Source: Vicugna pacos
Lineage: Eukaryota > Chordata > Mammalia > Artiodactyla > Camelidae
DNA length: 64,000 nucleotides
Assembly (NCBI RefSeq): GCF_048564905.1
Contig: NC_133002.1
Location: 57,345,183 to 57,409,182, forward strand
Direction of reading: 5' to 3'
Shown here: positions 36,101-46,959 of the stretch, piece by piece
Position numbering within the stretch: the first letter of the stretch is position 1
Layout of the letters: each line of letters opens with the position of its first letter
Notes under the pieces: model-generated
What the model was told of the DNA's origin: nothing
The model's database searches: none
The model's input: only the letters and a program-made list of their open reading frames with translations
Program-made: the position numbers and the translations under genes

Positions 36101-39100
36101 TCTGGCAACATTTATAGATTCTCTCCCCAGAAAAATGCATGCTATCATAAACCACCTCTGGGGTTCACAGACTCCCTATTCCGACAACACCTGGTGTCCT
36201 GCAAGTCGATTCTCGCACTGACTCCCCACAGTTAGCACAGAACCCTCGGTCCCCTGAGACCCAGAAGACTCAGTCCCGTCAGACAGCCTGGCTGCAGACG
36301 CCAGCGCCCTCTGGGGATTCCCAGGCCCTTACGTTTCTGACAAACTGGCTACAATGTTGGGAGTTCCCATGACCCCCCCCCCTTGGGTTGATCATTGTTA
36401 CAATAACTCAGAATGCAGAGACGTGCTATACTTAAAATTATAGGTTTCTCACAGAGGACAAAGGTCAGGACCAGCCAAATGAAGAGACGCGCAGGTCAGG
36501 GTCTGGGAGGGTCTGAATGCAGCGCTCCTGTGCCCGTTCCCAGTGGAGTCGGGGGGGCATCACGCTCCTGGGACACTGATGTGCTCACCAACCAGGAGGC
36601 TCCTCCCAGCCTTGGCGTCTGTAGTTTCGGCTGAGGTTCATTACACAAGCCCGATTGACTGCATCACCGCCCACGTGAATGACTTCAAACTCCAGCCCCC
36701 TCTACTTCCCTGAAGGTCAGGCTAGCTCAGAGCCCCAGATCTTCAATCACATGGTCGGTCCTTCCGGTGGCCAGCTCCCATCCTGAGTCACGCCATCTCT
36801 TAGCAAAAACTCAGGCAAATCCAAGGGGCTTATGAATAGCAAAGACACTCCTGTTACTAGGAAAATTCCCAGGATTTACAGCCTCCCTTCCAGGAGCCAG
36901 GGGCAAAGGCCAGTTGGATTCTTTTTTATATGTAGTTCCCTGTGCCAGACAGTAGGTCCTTGTTGTCTATCTCTTTTATGTATAGTAGTGGGGAAGGTTC
37001 TTAGGTCTACTGTGTGTGTATGCGGGGGGATTTAGGTTGGTGGGGGTGTGTCAGAGGGAGACTTGATACCGTCTACATTTTTTCCCACGTGACCTAGTCT
37101 ATCTGTGGAAGCAAAGAGGGGAAGGCATGCTTGGCCGCCCCACCCACCCCGCCCTTTTCCCCTCCAGGCTCCAAGTGCTGCTGCCCTCGTTAGCAGTTCT
37201 GCTGCTCCTGTTGGGGGGCATCTCATTGCTGGCCTGGAGAATGGTTCAGAGACAGAGCAAAGGTGAGTTACTCCTATACCCCACTCCCCACCCTGGAGGG
37301 CCAGGCTCTGCCCACACCCTCTTATCTTCGAGGCTCTGTGTCCTGGTTCCCCGGAGTGGTCATTGGATGCATCCTCTGAGACCACACATCCTGGGTGACC
37401 CTAGAGGCGGACCCCAGAGGAAGTGTCCCTAGGGTGGCAGATCCCAGCTATGGGAGGGGGCTTCTTGGAAAGAAGCTTTTCCCACGGTGGGCCTAGGGTG
37501 GGTGCTCAGGAAGCAATGTCCTTCTTCTGTCTAAACCCTTCTGTGACCTCCCACACACTCCGAAGTCCAGGCCCCCATAGGACAGTCAAGGCCCTCTGCA
37601 GTCTGGCTCTGCCTACCCCTCTGGCCATCCGTTCGCTCTGGAAGGCAGCCGTTCCCAGCTTTTCATCACTTGGCAAGAGCCACGACCTCAGTCTCCCCTT
37701 CTGAGTTTGCTCTGGGCAGCTGGGTTGCCTGCCCCGCCCTCTTTCCCCAGCTCACTCCTGGTCGGCCCTAAGCGATGCTCTCGGACTTCCTTTCCTCGGG
37801 GACCTTCTCCTGGCCCCCAAAGAGTAGCGTGGGGGCCCCTCCTGGGTGTCCTCTGGACCGCCACCATCATAGCCCTTTTCACAGCAGATTGTCTTCCTTG
37901 CCTGCCTCCGCACCAGCCCGTGCAACTTCTTAAGGTCAGGGACCCTGACTCCAGATGGCACACAATCAGTATTTGTTGAATGAATGTGGCATGTAATAGC
38001 TCCAGGGAGCTCCAGGCAGCCTGCAGTCCAGCCGCTCTCCTCTGAGCTCAGGTTAAAGAGAGGAACCTGGAGGATGCACCTAGCCACTTATCTGGTGCTC
38101 AGTGAGTAGACGCTCAATCAGCACTTGAGTGAACTAACTGAATAAGAGGAACCGAGGGAGGAGTGGAGTTGTGAGCTTGCTGTTGGCTGGAGGCCCAAGG
38201 CCCACCTACAGGAGGGCAGCCATCTGCCTGGGGTGGGCTGTGAGCTGGAAGTCTCCTTCCTGTTCTAAGGGTTCCTTTTTTTCCCCCCAAAGATGCTATT
38301 TATTTTATTTTATTTTTAAATTTTTTTGCAGGGGAAGGTAATTAGGTTTATTCATTTTAGGGGCGGGGGTAATTAGGTTCATTTATTTATTTATTTGTTT
38401 GTCAGTGGAGATGCTGCAGATTGAACCCAGGACCTTGTGTATGCTAAGCACATGCTCTACCCCTGAGCTATACCCTCCCCACTATTTTTAATTTTTTTCA
38501 ACAGTGATACTGGGGATTGAACCCAGGACCTCGTGCATGCTTAGCATGCACTCTGCCACTGAGCTACCCCCGACCCCCCCACCCCCACCTCCCACCCGAT
38601 CTTTTCTAAGAGTTATTGATTCCATGCGCATAGGGCTCTTGGGAGAATGTTTGTTCATAGTTATGGAAGCTGAGCCTTTCAAGGCTGCAGTGAGACTGGA
38701 GGTTGCTAACTGGGAGTTGGTCCCTACTGGGGCCGGCCAGGGTCGGGGGACCCTGCCTTACCCTCTCATCTCCAGTACCCCATGGGGCCCAGCCTCTCCC
38801 CTCCAGCGCAGCTCAGGCCTTTCGGAGAGAAATCAGACTCAGTGTATTTGAGCTTGTTGATGGAAAGAAAAAAAAAACCCACTTCTTCCCCATCTGCTTC
38901 TCCTGTATCATGTTCGGGAAACTCTGCCTAAACTTCAGGCCACGCTGCCCCCCACATGGGGTTTCCCCAGCCTGGACGGCTTCAGATCTGTGGGTCCCAG
39001 ACATCTCCTTGGCGCCCTTTCGCCTGATTAGTTCCCCATGCCCCGCCTTCTAAAAGAGGGGTGTGTGACTGCTGCAAAAAACTGGAAAAATAAGTAGAGG

Positions 39101-42100
39101 CACAAAGAAGGAAATAAATTCGCCATAATAATGATGGAAATTCCCACCGGCCGGAGAAAGCTCACCACTGGTGTTTGTGCTGCGTCGAAGTCTCTTGCTT
39201 ATCTGATTTCTTAAAATGTTTGCTGCATACCGTGATTCCACTTAGATTTTCCTTTTCTTTTTTCTTTTTTTTGCACTTCACAGATTGTATGATTTCCCCT
39301 GCTAATAGATGTTCTAAAAATTCCTGACTGCGGGTTGACTCGTGTGCGTGGGTTGCAGCTTGTTGAACTAACCCTTGTTTAACAGGAGAAAGGCTTTCTG
39401 TTCAAGCAGCCAGTCGCTCCCCCTGCTTTGCGAGTCCCAGCTCCTGTGTCCTGAGCGCGTCTGGGGCTGTCTTCCCCGTGCCTCTGTCCCTGCCCCTCAG
39501 CCTGACGCCTGCCCTGTCCCCCGACTCCTGGTTCTTCCCCTCAGCCCAGTCTTGTCATTCACTCGCTCACTCACGCAGCAAAGCTGACGGAACTGCTGCT
39601 GTGTGCCAGGCCCGGTGCTGGGCTCTGGGGGACACGGTCTTGACCAGGGTAGACTGGGTTCCATCTTTAGTGGGCTTCCTGCCCAGCTGGCTGGCTGTCA
39701 CCCAGCTCCCTCAATGCCACCTTCCTTCCTCAGTGATGGACTCCATGTCCTCCTCACCAGCCCCCTTCTTTCTTCCCATCAAAACCCCTGTCCCAGCCGA
39801 AGAGAGGGAGGGGGCGTGGAGCCGGGGGGACAGCATTTGGAACAAAACGTGTTCATACCTTATAGTGCCCAGTGGCGTGTTCTGTTGTGTTGACTGTCGG
39901 GGATCAGCAAACACTTCTGTCGTACAAGGTCTCTTGTCTCCTGGCTGTGGGTGTCTCACCTTTGACTTTGGGGCTCCCCGAGTGGACAGTGTCTTTCTCT
40001 GCAGTGTTTAATGGAGTGGGCTCTAGAGTCACCTGGCTGTGCCCCTCGGCAAGGGCACTCTGGCTGCGTGGGCACCATCTGCTTGCCACCAGCTCCTGGG
40101 GCTCCAGGTCGAAAGGGCCGGGGAGCGAGGCACAGAGCTGCGCTCAGAGGCAGGACATCTGCAGACCAACACTGCAGGTGCCAGAAGCAAAAGGCTGTGC
40201 GGCCTGACCAGTGATCCATCAGAGCTACCGGGACCTCCCATCTGGGAGGGACAGACCCCCAGGAAGGCAGTCGGAGCAGATGACCCTGGTGACTTCATGT
40301 AGTTTGACGCAGTTCTAGGTCTCTGCAAGGACACGTCCCTTCATTTTTTTCTTTTAAAAAAACTTCAGGGCTTGTTAAAACACTGGTTAAAACACTCCAC
40401 CCCAGCATTTATGATTCAGTACATCTAGGGTGGGGCCTGCAGATCTGCATTTTTTAAATTACAGCAAAAATACATTAAAATACTATAAAATTTGCCATCT
40501 TAACCATTTTTAAAAATTGTAGTATGGTTGATTTGCAATGTTGTTAATTTCTGGTGTACAGCAAAGTGATTCAGTTATACATATATATAAAAATATATGT
40601 ATATATTCTTTTTCATTATAGGTTTTCATGAGCTATGGAATACAGTTTCCCATGCTATACAGTGGGACCTTGTTGTTTATCCATTTTGCATATAGTAGTT
40701 CACCATCTGAACCATTTTTAAGTTTACAGTTCAGTGGTGTCAAGTATATTTACTTTGCTGTCAAAGAGATCTCCAAAGCTTTTTCATCACGAAGACAGCT
40801 CCTTTTAAATGAGTTTCCTTCCTTTCTTGCCTTCTCTCACCTGGGAACTTTTTTTTTTAATAGAGCTACTGGGGATCGAACCCAGGACCTCGTGCCTGCT
40901 GAGCACACACTCTACCACTGAGCTATTCCCCACCCACCAGAAACATTTTTCTGAGTGACTTTTGAGGACTAGGTTTGTTTGGCCCCTCTCCCCAGGCTGG
41001 AGCCTTCCTGCCCATTCGTTTATTCACTCATTTATTTCCTCATTCACTAATTCACCCACTCAGCAAGCCCTTGAGTTCCTACCATGCTGCAGACCTGAAG
41101 TGACAGGTCCCCAGAACTTGTCCGAGGGCAAGGCCTTCCTCCAGGTGGATCACAGGGTGCCCCATCCCCGTCTTGTTCTGGGATTCGACCTCCTTACTCT
41201 TCTCTTGTCTCTTTAGCTGGTAAGAATCCAGAACCACCCCAGAACCCCAGTCAGGTAAGAAAGGCTCCGGCAGGAGGAGTGTCGGGTGGCTGGGGGGAAG
41301 CGCAGAGGATGCTGGCGGAGCAGGGGGGTTGAAGTGTCCCTCAGGCAGTGGAGGTCTGCATGGATCCTACGTGGATGGGGCGAGGTGCTCCTCCACAGCG
41401 GGAAGAACGATGCCTGGGAGATCTGTCACTGGGTCTTGCCACGGGTTCTGGCCAGTCCCTTCCCTTCCCAGGGAAGGGGGAATGAGGGAGGGTCCTCCCA
41501 GCCCAGCCGCTGACCTGACCATTCAGATACTCCCCAGAGAGGACCAGAGTGAGGGGAGGGAGGGGGGGAAGGCTGGGGCTGGGGCTGGGGCACCCAGAGC
41601 ACTGAGAGAAAGGAGATGTTTGCAGAGAAGCAGGGATAGAGGCCTCTCTGGGCTGGACCACGGAGGGGCTCTGCGGACACCCACCAAGCCCCGCACCTCC
41701 TACCCACCCCAGGCTGCTGAGCAGAGTGAGCCCTGCTATGCAAATGTGGAGCTGCAGACGTGGCCCCCTCCGGCAGAGCCCCGGCAGCCTGCCTGGGAGG
41801 CAGAGGATGTGGGGTGCAGCACGGTGGTGAGTGCGGGGGCTCAGCTCCTGTAACGGGGAGGGGGGACCCGGGCTCCCCGGTCTTGTGCTTCCCTAGGACG
41901 AGGACACACAGAGAACGGGGCAAGTGCAGATTCTGCCGAGCTCAGTGTCTTTGTAGCTGGGGATGGGGGTGGGAGATGAGGGGCTATTGGGATGGCAGGT
42001 GGCAGTCAATAGTCAATAAAGTACAGCATTTATTAGGCCCCTACTATATATCACGTACCCAGCATTAAAACCTCTGACTTCTCACTGTTTTGGTCCCATT

Positions 42101-42751
42101 GTCTCTGGTATGATCCCCACTTCTCCGATTTGTATCAATGACCCCCTGTAGGTCAGCCCTTAGGCACAGTCATTGTAAAGTAAACTAATGGAAGAGGCTG
42201 CCCACCCCTCCAAGGTCGTGACCCGTTAGTGGAAGAGTTTCGGCTGAGGGGTCAGTTGTCAGAGAAGATGAGGGAGAAGGTTTCCACATCAGACACATGG
42301 CCCTGGGACCAGCCACATCCGTTTTTCTAACTTGGTGACTAATGATCTCAAAGTGGGTCCCGGAGACTCCCCCAGCTCTAGTGCCGGGGACTTTGTGCTG
42401 TGTCTTGATCAGATGGGGTGGAGCAGGTGGGTGGACAGGATCTTGGAGCCCAGTCCTTGTGGGAGAAAGAGGACAGGGCAGTGGGGAAGTGTGGAGCCAC
42501 CTCCTTCCCAGCGGAGACTCCCCGGGTTCCCCTCTGGCGTGCCCCACCCTCCAGCCTAAGCTGGGGGTTCGTGCTCCCCCCACCTTTCCCCGACCCCCCT
42601 GTCTCTGTCTCTGCAGAGGCCCCCCGGTGAAAGTCTTCACTACACCACGGTGGTGTTTGACTCACCAAGACAGGATTCCAAGGCCGACAGGACATCCTCC
42701 CTGGGGCCCCAGAAGCAGGAGCCAGTGTACAGCCTGGTTAAGAAGACATAA
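30121..42751 (+). CDS. CD300A: CD300A, inhibitory myeloid Ig receptor; seven coding exons
   Basis: Exons 30121-30181, 34538-34867, 35475-35631, 37168-37262, 41217-41254, 41713-41826 and 42617-42751 join in frame to 309 residues (human about 299). Order: signal peptide (1 to about 21), Ig V domain (22-130), Thr/Ser/Pro-rich stalk (131-183), membrane helix (about 184-207), tail with tyrosines at 236, 274 and 303. Human CD300A binds phosphatidylserine and phosphatidylethanolamine and recruits SHP phosphatases through ITIMs on leukocytes. The ITIM tail, the SLLAWRM membrane border and position next to GPRC5C support CD300A over other paralogs. Odd points: the YWC cysteine (Cys57) lacks its usual C'-strand partner, Cys109 is extra, and the second ITIM tyrosine is Cys262. 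N90 (NLT) is a glycosylation site. Confidence 0.92.
30740..31183 (-). repeat. L1 ORF2 fragment (upstream half of a split copy)
   Basis: Diverged antisense L1 ORF2 text, for example GAAATGGCAGTGGGCATTCC and GGTGTCGGATGCTTTTTCAT. It stops at the Tigger element and matching L1 resumes after 31625. Confidence 0.65.
31184..31625. mobile_element. Tigger1-like (TcMar) DNA transposon, internally deleted
   Basis: Begins TTACAGGCGTAGCTCGTTTT and ends ACCTCTGAAGTATGGCTG, so the ends are imperfect inverted repeats starting CAGGC/CAGCC. Internal phrases such as CCATTTTTCCAACAGCATTT and CCACCAGCAAAAAGGTATAA match both termini of Tigger1, with the transposase region missing. Non-autonomous and old. Confidence 0.8.
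31626..32510 (-). repeat. L1 fragments continuing after the Tigger insertion
   Basis: TATTACGCTGACTTCATGAG and ATTTCTTTATTTTCTGCAAA match the next part of antisense L1 ORF2. A separate L1M 3'-type piece (about 31860-32015, ACGTGATGTTTTGACACACA) is interposed. More ORF2-like text follows to about 32500. Old and patchy. Confidence 0.55.
32610..32750. repeat. GA-rich simple repeat
   Basis: Degenerate (GAGACA)n/(GGGAGA)n purine-rich tract on the + strand. Confidence 0.85.
33220..33375 (-). repeat. MIR SINE
   Basis: Antisense MIR: CACCATTTTATAAATGAGGT, then AGCTCAGAGAGGTTAAGTAA and CTTGCCCCAGGACACACAGC. Confidence 0.85.
34538..34867 (+). CDS. CD300A: CD300A exon 2, Ig V domain
   Basis: 330 bp, phase 1-1; acceptor TTTTCCAG ends at 34537 and donor CCCAG|GTGAGC follows 34867. 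Canonical Ig cysteines are Cys43 (SVQC) and Cys110 (before Gly111), with core Trp56. Cys57 (34645-34647) follows the Trp as in other CD300 members. Its usual C'-strand partner is replaced (Pro64 or Trp65, 34666-34671), and Cys109 (34801-34803) stands where human has Trp. RVSIRDHPANLTFTVTLE is typical of CD300A. Confidence 0.93.
35475..35631 (+). CDS. CD300A: CD300A exon 3, stalk
   Basis: 157 bp, phase 1 to 2; acceptor GCAACAG ends at 35474, donor CAGAG|GTAAGG follows 35631. Encodes a Thr/Ser/Pro-rich, probably O-glycosylated stalk (MSTPPTTTKTSTTTT) ending SSQEESQPVLDQ. Confidence 0.9.
35920..36020 (-). repeat. MIR SINE fragment
   Basis: ACCATTATTACCCTCATTTT, ATAGGCAAGTGAACGGAGAG and a following CCATGTAGCTACCAGAGGCA are antisense MIR. 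Confidence 0.65.
36060..36185. repeat. Probable hAT-type DNA transposon fragment
   Basis: ATTCTTGACCCTTTTTTGGG, CTCTCCCCAGAAAAATGCAT and GGGTTCACAGACTCCC recall an old hAT family with paired TTCTTGACCCTT/GGTTCACAGAC ends. Assignment is weak. Confidence 0.35.
37168..37262 (+). CDS. CD300A: CD300A exon 4, transmembrane helix
   Basis: 95 bp, phase 2 to 1; acceptor CCTCCAG ends at 37167, donor CAAAG|GTGAGT follows 37262. Encodes VLLPSLAVLLLLLGG then SLLAWRMVQRQSK. There is no charged residue within the helix, as expected for an inhibitory member that needs no DAP12-type adaptor. Confidence 0.92.
37510..37985 (+). repeat. L2 LINE fragment
   Basis: TCTGTGACCTCCCACACACT, CAAGGCCCTCTGCAGTCTGG and the terminal CAGTATTTGTTGAATGAATG follow L2 3' order. 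Confidence 0.6.
38320..38482 (-). repeat. camelid tRNA-derived SINE, first of a tandem pair
   Basis: + strand: AATTAGGTTCATTTATTTAT tail, then GATTGAACCCAGGACCTTGT and GAGCTATACCCTCCCC head. Directly followed by a second copy in the same orientation. Confidence 0.9.
38483..38582 (-). repeat. camelid tRNA-derived SINE, second of a tandem pair
   Basis: + strand: ACTGGGGATTGAACCCAGGA, CCTCGTGCATGCTTAGCATG, then GAGCTACCCCCGACCC. The tail of this copy abuts the head of the previous one. Confidence 0.9.
40345..40470 (+). repeat. MER5-like hAT fragment
   Basis: GGGCTTGTTAAAACACTGGT, ATGATTCAGTACATCTAGGG and TGGGGCCTGCAGATCTGCAT are MER5 sense text. Confidence 0.65.
40471..40790 (-). repeat. L1 3' fragments including a camelid/artiodactyl-type tail
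   Basis: TTCTGGTGTACAGCAAAGTG, ATTCAGTTATACATATATAT and CCCATGCTATACAGTGGGAC are the common cetartiodactyl L1 tail. It is inserted into older L1 text (AATTTGCCATCTTAACCATT and AGTTCAGTGGTGTCAAGTAT on either side). Confidence 0.65.
40848..40936 (-). repeat. camelid tRNA-derived SINE (vic-1 type)
   Basis: + strand: CTACTGGGGATCGAACCCAG, GACCTCGTGCCTGCTGAGCA, then GAGCTATTCCCCACCC. Confidence 0.9.
41217..41254 (+). CDS. CD300A: CD300A exon 5, small juxtamembrane exon
   Basis: 38 bp, phase 1 to 0; acceptor CTTTAG ends at 41216, donor TCAG|GTAAGA follows 41254. Encodes AGKNPEPPQNPSQ, parallel to the short human AGDHSELSQNPKQ segment. Confidence 0.85.
41713..41826 (+). CDS. CD300A: CD300A exon 6, first ITIM region
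   Basis: 114 bp, phase 0-0; acceptor CCCCAG ends at 41712, donor ACGGTG|GTGAGT follows 41826. Encodes EPCYANVEL around Tyr236 and DVGCSTV around Cys262 (TGC at 41815-41817). By alignment with the human protein as I recall it, the human motifs here are LHYANL and VEYSTV, so one has a changed -2 residue and the other lacks tyrosine. Confidence 0.88.
42617..42751 (+). CDS. CD300A: CD300A exon 7, distal ITIMs and stop
   Basis: Acceptor TCTGCAG ends at 42616; stop TAA at 42749-42751. Encodes SLHYTTVVFDS (Tyr274, a strict ITIM: L-x-Y-x-x-V) and EPVYSLVKKT at the C-terminus (Tyr303, relaxed motif). Human ends similarly in DYSVIRKT. Confidence 0.9.
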   Translation, partial: RPPGESLHYTTVVFDSPRQDSKADRTSSLGPQKQEPVYSLVKKT

Positions 42752-43319
42752 GCTTGCATCTCCAGCCTTGCCATCTGGAGGCCTCTGTGGGGCACAGGAA
42801 GCCTAGGGCTGGCCCCTCAGCCCTCACCCACATCCGCCAACACCGCTTCTCTTGCTGGTGGCCAACAAGGCAGCTGGGCTCCCGAGGGCCAACCCTCGTG
42901 CGCCATCAGCCAGGCTGGCTTCATTGAGGACGAGTGGGAATGTGATTCTGGAAGGACCTGTGGGAAACCTTCCGTCCCACTGGCTCCTGATGCGTCTTTC
43001 CCCTTTTCTCTGCCTCTTCCCAGCTCTGGGGAAGGAGGGCAGGATCTCAGCCCCACGTGAGGTCTCTGAGAAACAATGGGACTCATGCAGGGTGACACCC
43101 ATGAATAGCTTTGTACATCACAGCCCCATGGAAATGTCTGGGTTCCTGCAGAGTGGTCCCCACTGGCAAAGAGCCAGGAGAATGCAAAGGCCCTGAGGAC
43201 TGGGTCCCCCTCATCTTACAGACAAGGAGACCAAGACCCAGAGAGAGGAGAGGCTTGCCCAAGGCTCCAGAACCGTGTTTCTCTGGACTCTGAGATAGGT
43301 TCATTTTTAATATGAGGTT

Positions 43320-43333
43320 AATAAATTAATAAA
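43320..43333 (+). promoter_or_regulatory. CD300A: Probable CD300A poly(A) signals
   Basis: Two overlapping-region AATAAA hexamers (43320-43325 and 43328-43333), about 570 bases after the stop. The 3' UTR would be 42752 to about 43355 and includes an antisense MIR-like stretch near 43205-43275. Confidence 0.55.
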
Positions 43334-43424
43334 GTTTAAAATATCTTAAGAGAGAAGAAAATATTATTTATACAATGCCTGCTCTGTGTCGGCAATCTTG
43401 TATTTAAAGAAAAATCCTTTCTTC

Positions 43425-44040
43425 AGAAGGCTGAATAATATTCCATTTATGTATATATTACATTTTGCTTAACCATTCATCCATCAGCGGACACTTGGGT
43501 CGCTTCTGCGTTTTAGTTGTGAGTAACGCTGTTATGAACATGAAGTACAAGTATCTCTTTGAGACCCTGCTTTCCATTCTTTTGGGTGGATACCCAGAAA
43601 CAGAGTTGCTGAATCATATGATGATCTATTTTTAATTTTTGAGGAACTGCTGGGCTGTTATCTGCAGTGTCTGTACCATCTTATACTCCCACCAACAGTG
43701 CACAAGGGTTTCCAATTTCTCCACATCCTTTTCAACCTTTGTTTTTTTCTGTTTTTTAAAAAAGTAACCATCCTAGTGGTAATTTTGATTTGCATTTCCC
43801 CAGTGAGCAGTGAGGTCGAGCACCGTTTCGTGTGTTTATTGGCCTTTTGTGTATCTTCTTTGAAGAACTGTCTATTCAAGTCTTTTGCAGGTTTTCAGAT
43901 TGAGAAGGTTTTGTGTGTGTATGTGTGTGTGGCTGTTGAGTTTTTGTTGTCTATGAATTCTGGATATTAATCCTTATCAGATATGTGATTTGCAAATATT
44001 TTCTCTCATTCTGTGGATTGCCTTTTTCTTGGATCATGAT
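43425..44040 (-). repeat. L1M 3' fragment
   Basis: GGCTGAATAATATTCCATTT, CCATTCATCCATCAGCGGAC and ATATCTCTTTGAGACCCTGC (split here by small changes) are the antisense of old L1 3' text. Confidence 0.85.
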
Positions 44041-44130
44041 TAATGCCCAAACAGTATGAATTGGGCCAGTCATCCAATGTGGCTTTTCTCCCACCTCAAT
44101 ATGAATAAAATGCAGTTAAGAACAATTAAG

Positions 44131-44264
44131 AGAGGGGGAAGGGTAGAGCTCAGTGGTAGAGTGCGTGCCTAGCACGCACAAGGTCCTGGGTTCAATCCCC
44201 AGTCCCGCCATTATAAACAAACAAACAAACTTAATTACCACCCCCCACCAAATTAAAAAAAAAG
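44131..44264 (+). repeat. camelid tRNA-derived SINE (vic-1 type)
   Basis: A box GTAGAGCTCAGTGG, B box GGTTCAATCCCC, then an (AAAC)n linker and TTAATTACC tail. Inserted between two antisense L1 pieces. Confidence 0.92.
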
Positions 44265-44720
44265 GAGAATCCAGTTATACTTTTAAAATTTATTTCTAAC
44301 TTCATCCTGTTGTGGTCAGAGAAGAAACTAACTTTTTAAATCTAGTAAGACTTAGTTTCTGGCTTCACAGATGGTCTATCCTGGAAAATGTCCCATGTAC
44401 ACTTGAGAGGAGTGTGTGTGCTGTGGCTGGACTGATGGTTCCGTATACGGCTGTTAGATCTGGTTGATTTATGGTGCTGTTTAAGTCCTCTGTTTCCTTG
44501 CTTACCTCCTGTCTGGTCATTCTACCCATTGTTAAGAGAGGGGTATTGATGTCTCCAACTACTACTGTAGACGTGTCTACGACCCCCTTCAATTCTGTCA
44601 GGTTTTGCTTCATGTATTTTGATGGTCTGTCGTTAAGTGCATAATTATAAATATAATTGTTGTATCTTCTTGCCGTTACTCCCTATCCAAGTCCATTGCT
44701 GGTTGAGACAAATAAACTTG
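44265..44720 (-). repeat. L1 ORF2 fragment
   Basis: CATCCTGTTGTGGTCAGAGA, CCTGGAAAATGTCCCATGTA, GGGGTATTGATGTCTCCAAC and GTTTTGCTTCATGTATTTTG are antisense L1 ORF2. Confidence 0.75.
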
Positions 44721-45759
44721 AATGTCTTTAAGTCACTAGTGGTTGCGATTTCTGCTACTTCCAGGGAATGACATTCCACACTGAGAGAGCGCTCTAACCC
44801 AGAATCTTTTCCTATTTTGTCAGGGATGTTTGCTAAACCGTCACCAGCCACCCAGAGGGAGGAGACACTGGTTTGGAACTCCCCTACAATGTTCTAATTA
44901 AGTCAGTATTCGTTCATCTGCAGCACGACGCTAGGTGGCACCCTTCCCGTACAGCACAGTGTTGAATGGTGTTCCCTAAATCTGTGCAACGTGGAGTCCT
45001 GAAAATGAGGGTTTGAAAGGTGGTTGTGAAGGGTGTTGAGGGACCTTATAATGTGGACCAGAGCTTAGCCATGCATCCAGTGCAGAGTGAGCGCTCAAAA
45101 ATCTCTGCTGACGTGAACTGAATTCAGCTCAATCACCCTCCAGCCTGACCTAAAGTAGCCCTAGAGGCACCCTCTTTCCAATCAGAGAGTGACCTCTGCA
45201 GGGCGGTTTAAGACATAAACAGACAAGTCTTGTAATCTACACACATTTATGTAACTTCCTTCCAGGAAGCTGTGCATACCAAAGGGTATTGGGAAAGGCA
45301 ATCTTTGTCGAGCCAGATTTTTTAAAAATGTGCTTTTCTAGCTTCCCTCCAGGGCTCCAGGCGGACATACATCATAATCGCATGAGGAAGAGTGGCAGCC
45401 TGGTCAGTCTTCCCTGAACAAAGATTTGCCCTAGGGAGTTTGTCAGGAAATGCCTCAGCTCACATTTTACTTGAGTTCATATTTTAAACTGTATCTATTA
45501 AAAATTAGGCACCATATTGCATGACTGAAAACTCAACATTTATAGGAAAATAGATGGCGAAAATCATTGTCCTTACTAGTCCTGTCCTTAGTCATTTAAA
45601 GATAATGTTAAAATTTCTTCCTTGAGATATTTAACCGTATAGTGTATATCTATACAGCAACATTGCTGTCTCTACCCACCTACTTATTTATAAACCCAGC
45701 ATCTACTTATTGATGACATATATGATATATGTGATATATAACGTATATACATGTCTGAC

Positions 45760-45855
45760 CTTCAGCTTTCTTATCTGTAAAATGGGGAAATAACCCTTTA
45801 AGTCTTCATATGTTTTGGTGAAGATAAAATGATACAGCAAGTTCCTTAAATCACC
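45760..45855 (+). repeat. MIR SINE fragment
   Basis: CAGCTTTCTTATCTGTAAAA then TGGGGAAATAACCC and GAAGATAAAATGATACAGCA are sense MIR. Confidence 0.65.
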
Positions 45856-46959
45856 TAACACGATAATAACAAGGGCAGCTGATATAAAACTCTCCCTGCG
45901 CACGGAGAGTTGACAGTCTGTGCCCCGTGGTCTTCTCCTCCCCAGTCCCCACGTCAAGCCATGATTCCCTAAACTGGCGTCTGCTAATCCTTCTTCTGTT
46001 CGAGCAAGTGATGCTGAAGGGTCAGAGCTTTGACCTGAAAAGAAGCATCTGTTGGCCCTGAACGATCACCTCCTGGTGGAACAGGAGGAGTTGCGGGGAA
46101 ATCTTTGTCCTACTAGGGAGCTGTTCCCTGCTCCCTGCTCCCTCCCGCCCTCCACAACACACACACACAGACACAGAACAGAAAGTTAAAGAAAAAATAC
46201 TTTGCAGTGGGAAAATAGTTTTGAAATGCTAGCCAATATGGTTCTGTAGTTCCTTCCAATCCATTCCGTCCACTGGATTTGCTGCCCTCACTGCTCCAGG
46301 GAAGCCAGGACACAGCAGAAAGCAGAGGATAAAAGCCGCCTGCCTTTGTAGTTCCCAAGCCACCAAGCCTTTGTTAGAAGAGGAAGCAATGTACCCTGAA
46401 CAGAGATTTGAGAGAAGAGTGAGGATCAAAAGAAAGCTTGCCAGCCTCAGACCAGAAAAGAGTAGCCTGGGGTGGGGAGGACAGGGGAGGGGGGGGATCT
46501 TGGTGGGGCTGGGGCTGGGGCTGGACTTGGAGCTGCCCAGAGAACCAGCAGTCCTGCTGCCCAGATTGAGGCAGACACGGGTCACGGGTGGGTACTAGCT
46601 TCTGAAATACTCTAGTCTCAGCTGAGGTGGGCTGTGAGTCTAAGAGGATTTGATACACTTAAGAGAGAATGTAGAATATCTCATTACAAACTTAATACAT
46701 GATCACATGTTGAAAAGATAATATACTGGCATAAATAAAGTATGTTACTAAAATCCATGTTCTTTCTTTCTTTCCTTCTTTCTTTCTAGGGGAATGGGTG
46801 AGCTAAATTTTATTCATACAGTGGAATACTTTTCAGCAGTGAAAACCAATTGGCTTCTTCGTTTTACGTGAAAGCCACAGGCTAGAGAGGTCACCCGAAA
46901 TGATAAATGCCACTCATACGGGTGCTAGAAAATCTGAATCTTGTGTCCAGGACTCCTGG

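Larger units (their letters stand above)
34868..37167 (+). other. CD300A: CD300A introns 2 and 3 around the stalk exon
   Basis: Intron 2 (34868-35474) holds a short GA repeat near 34968. Intron 3 (35632-37167) has a MIR-like stretch (35920-36020), an uncertain hAT-like stretch (36060-36185) and a short camelid L1 tail piece (about 36920-36985). No further exon seen. Confidence 0.7.
37263..41216 (+). other. CD300A: CD300A intron 4
   Basis: About 4 kb with an L2 (37510-37985), two tandem minus SINEs (38320-38582), a MER5-like piece (40345-40470), an L1 piece (40471-40790) and another minus SINE (40848-40936). A C-rich run near 38568-38598 could form a G-quadruplex on the minus strand. Confidence 0.75.
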
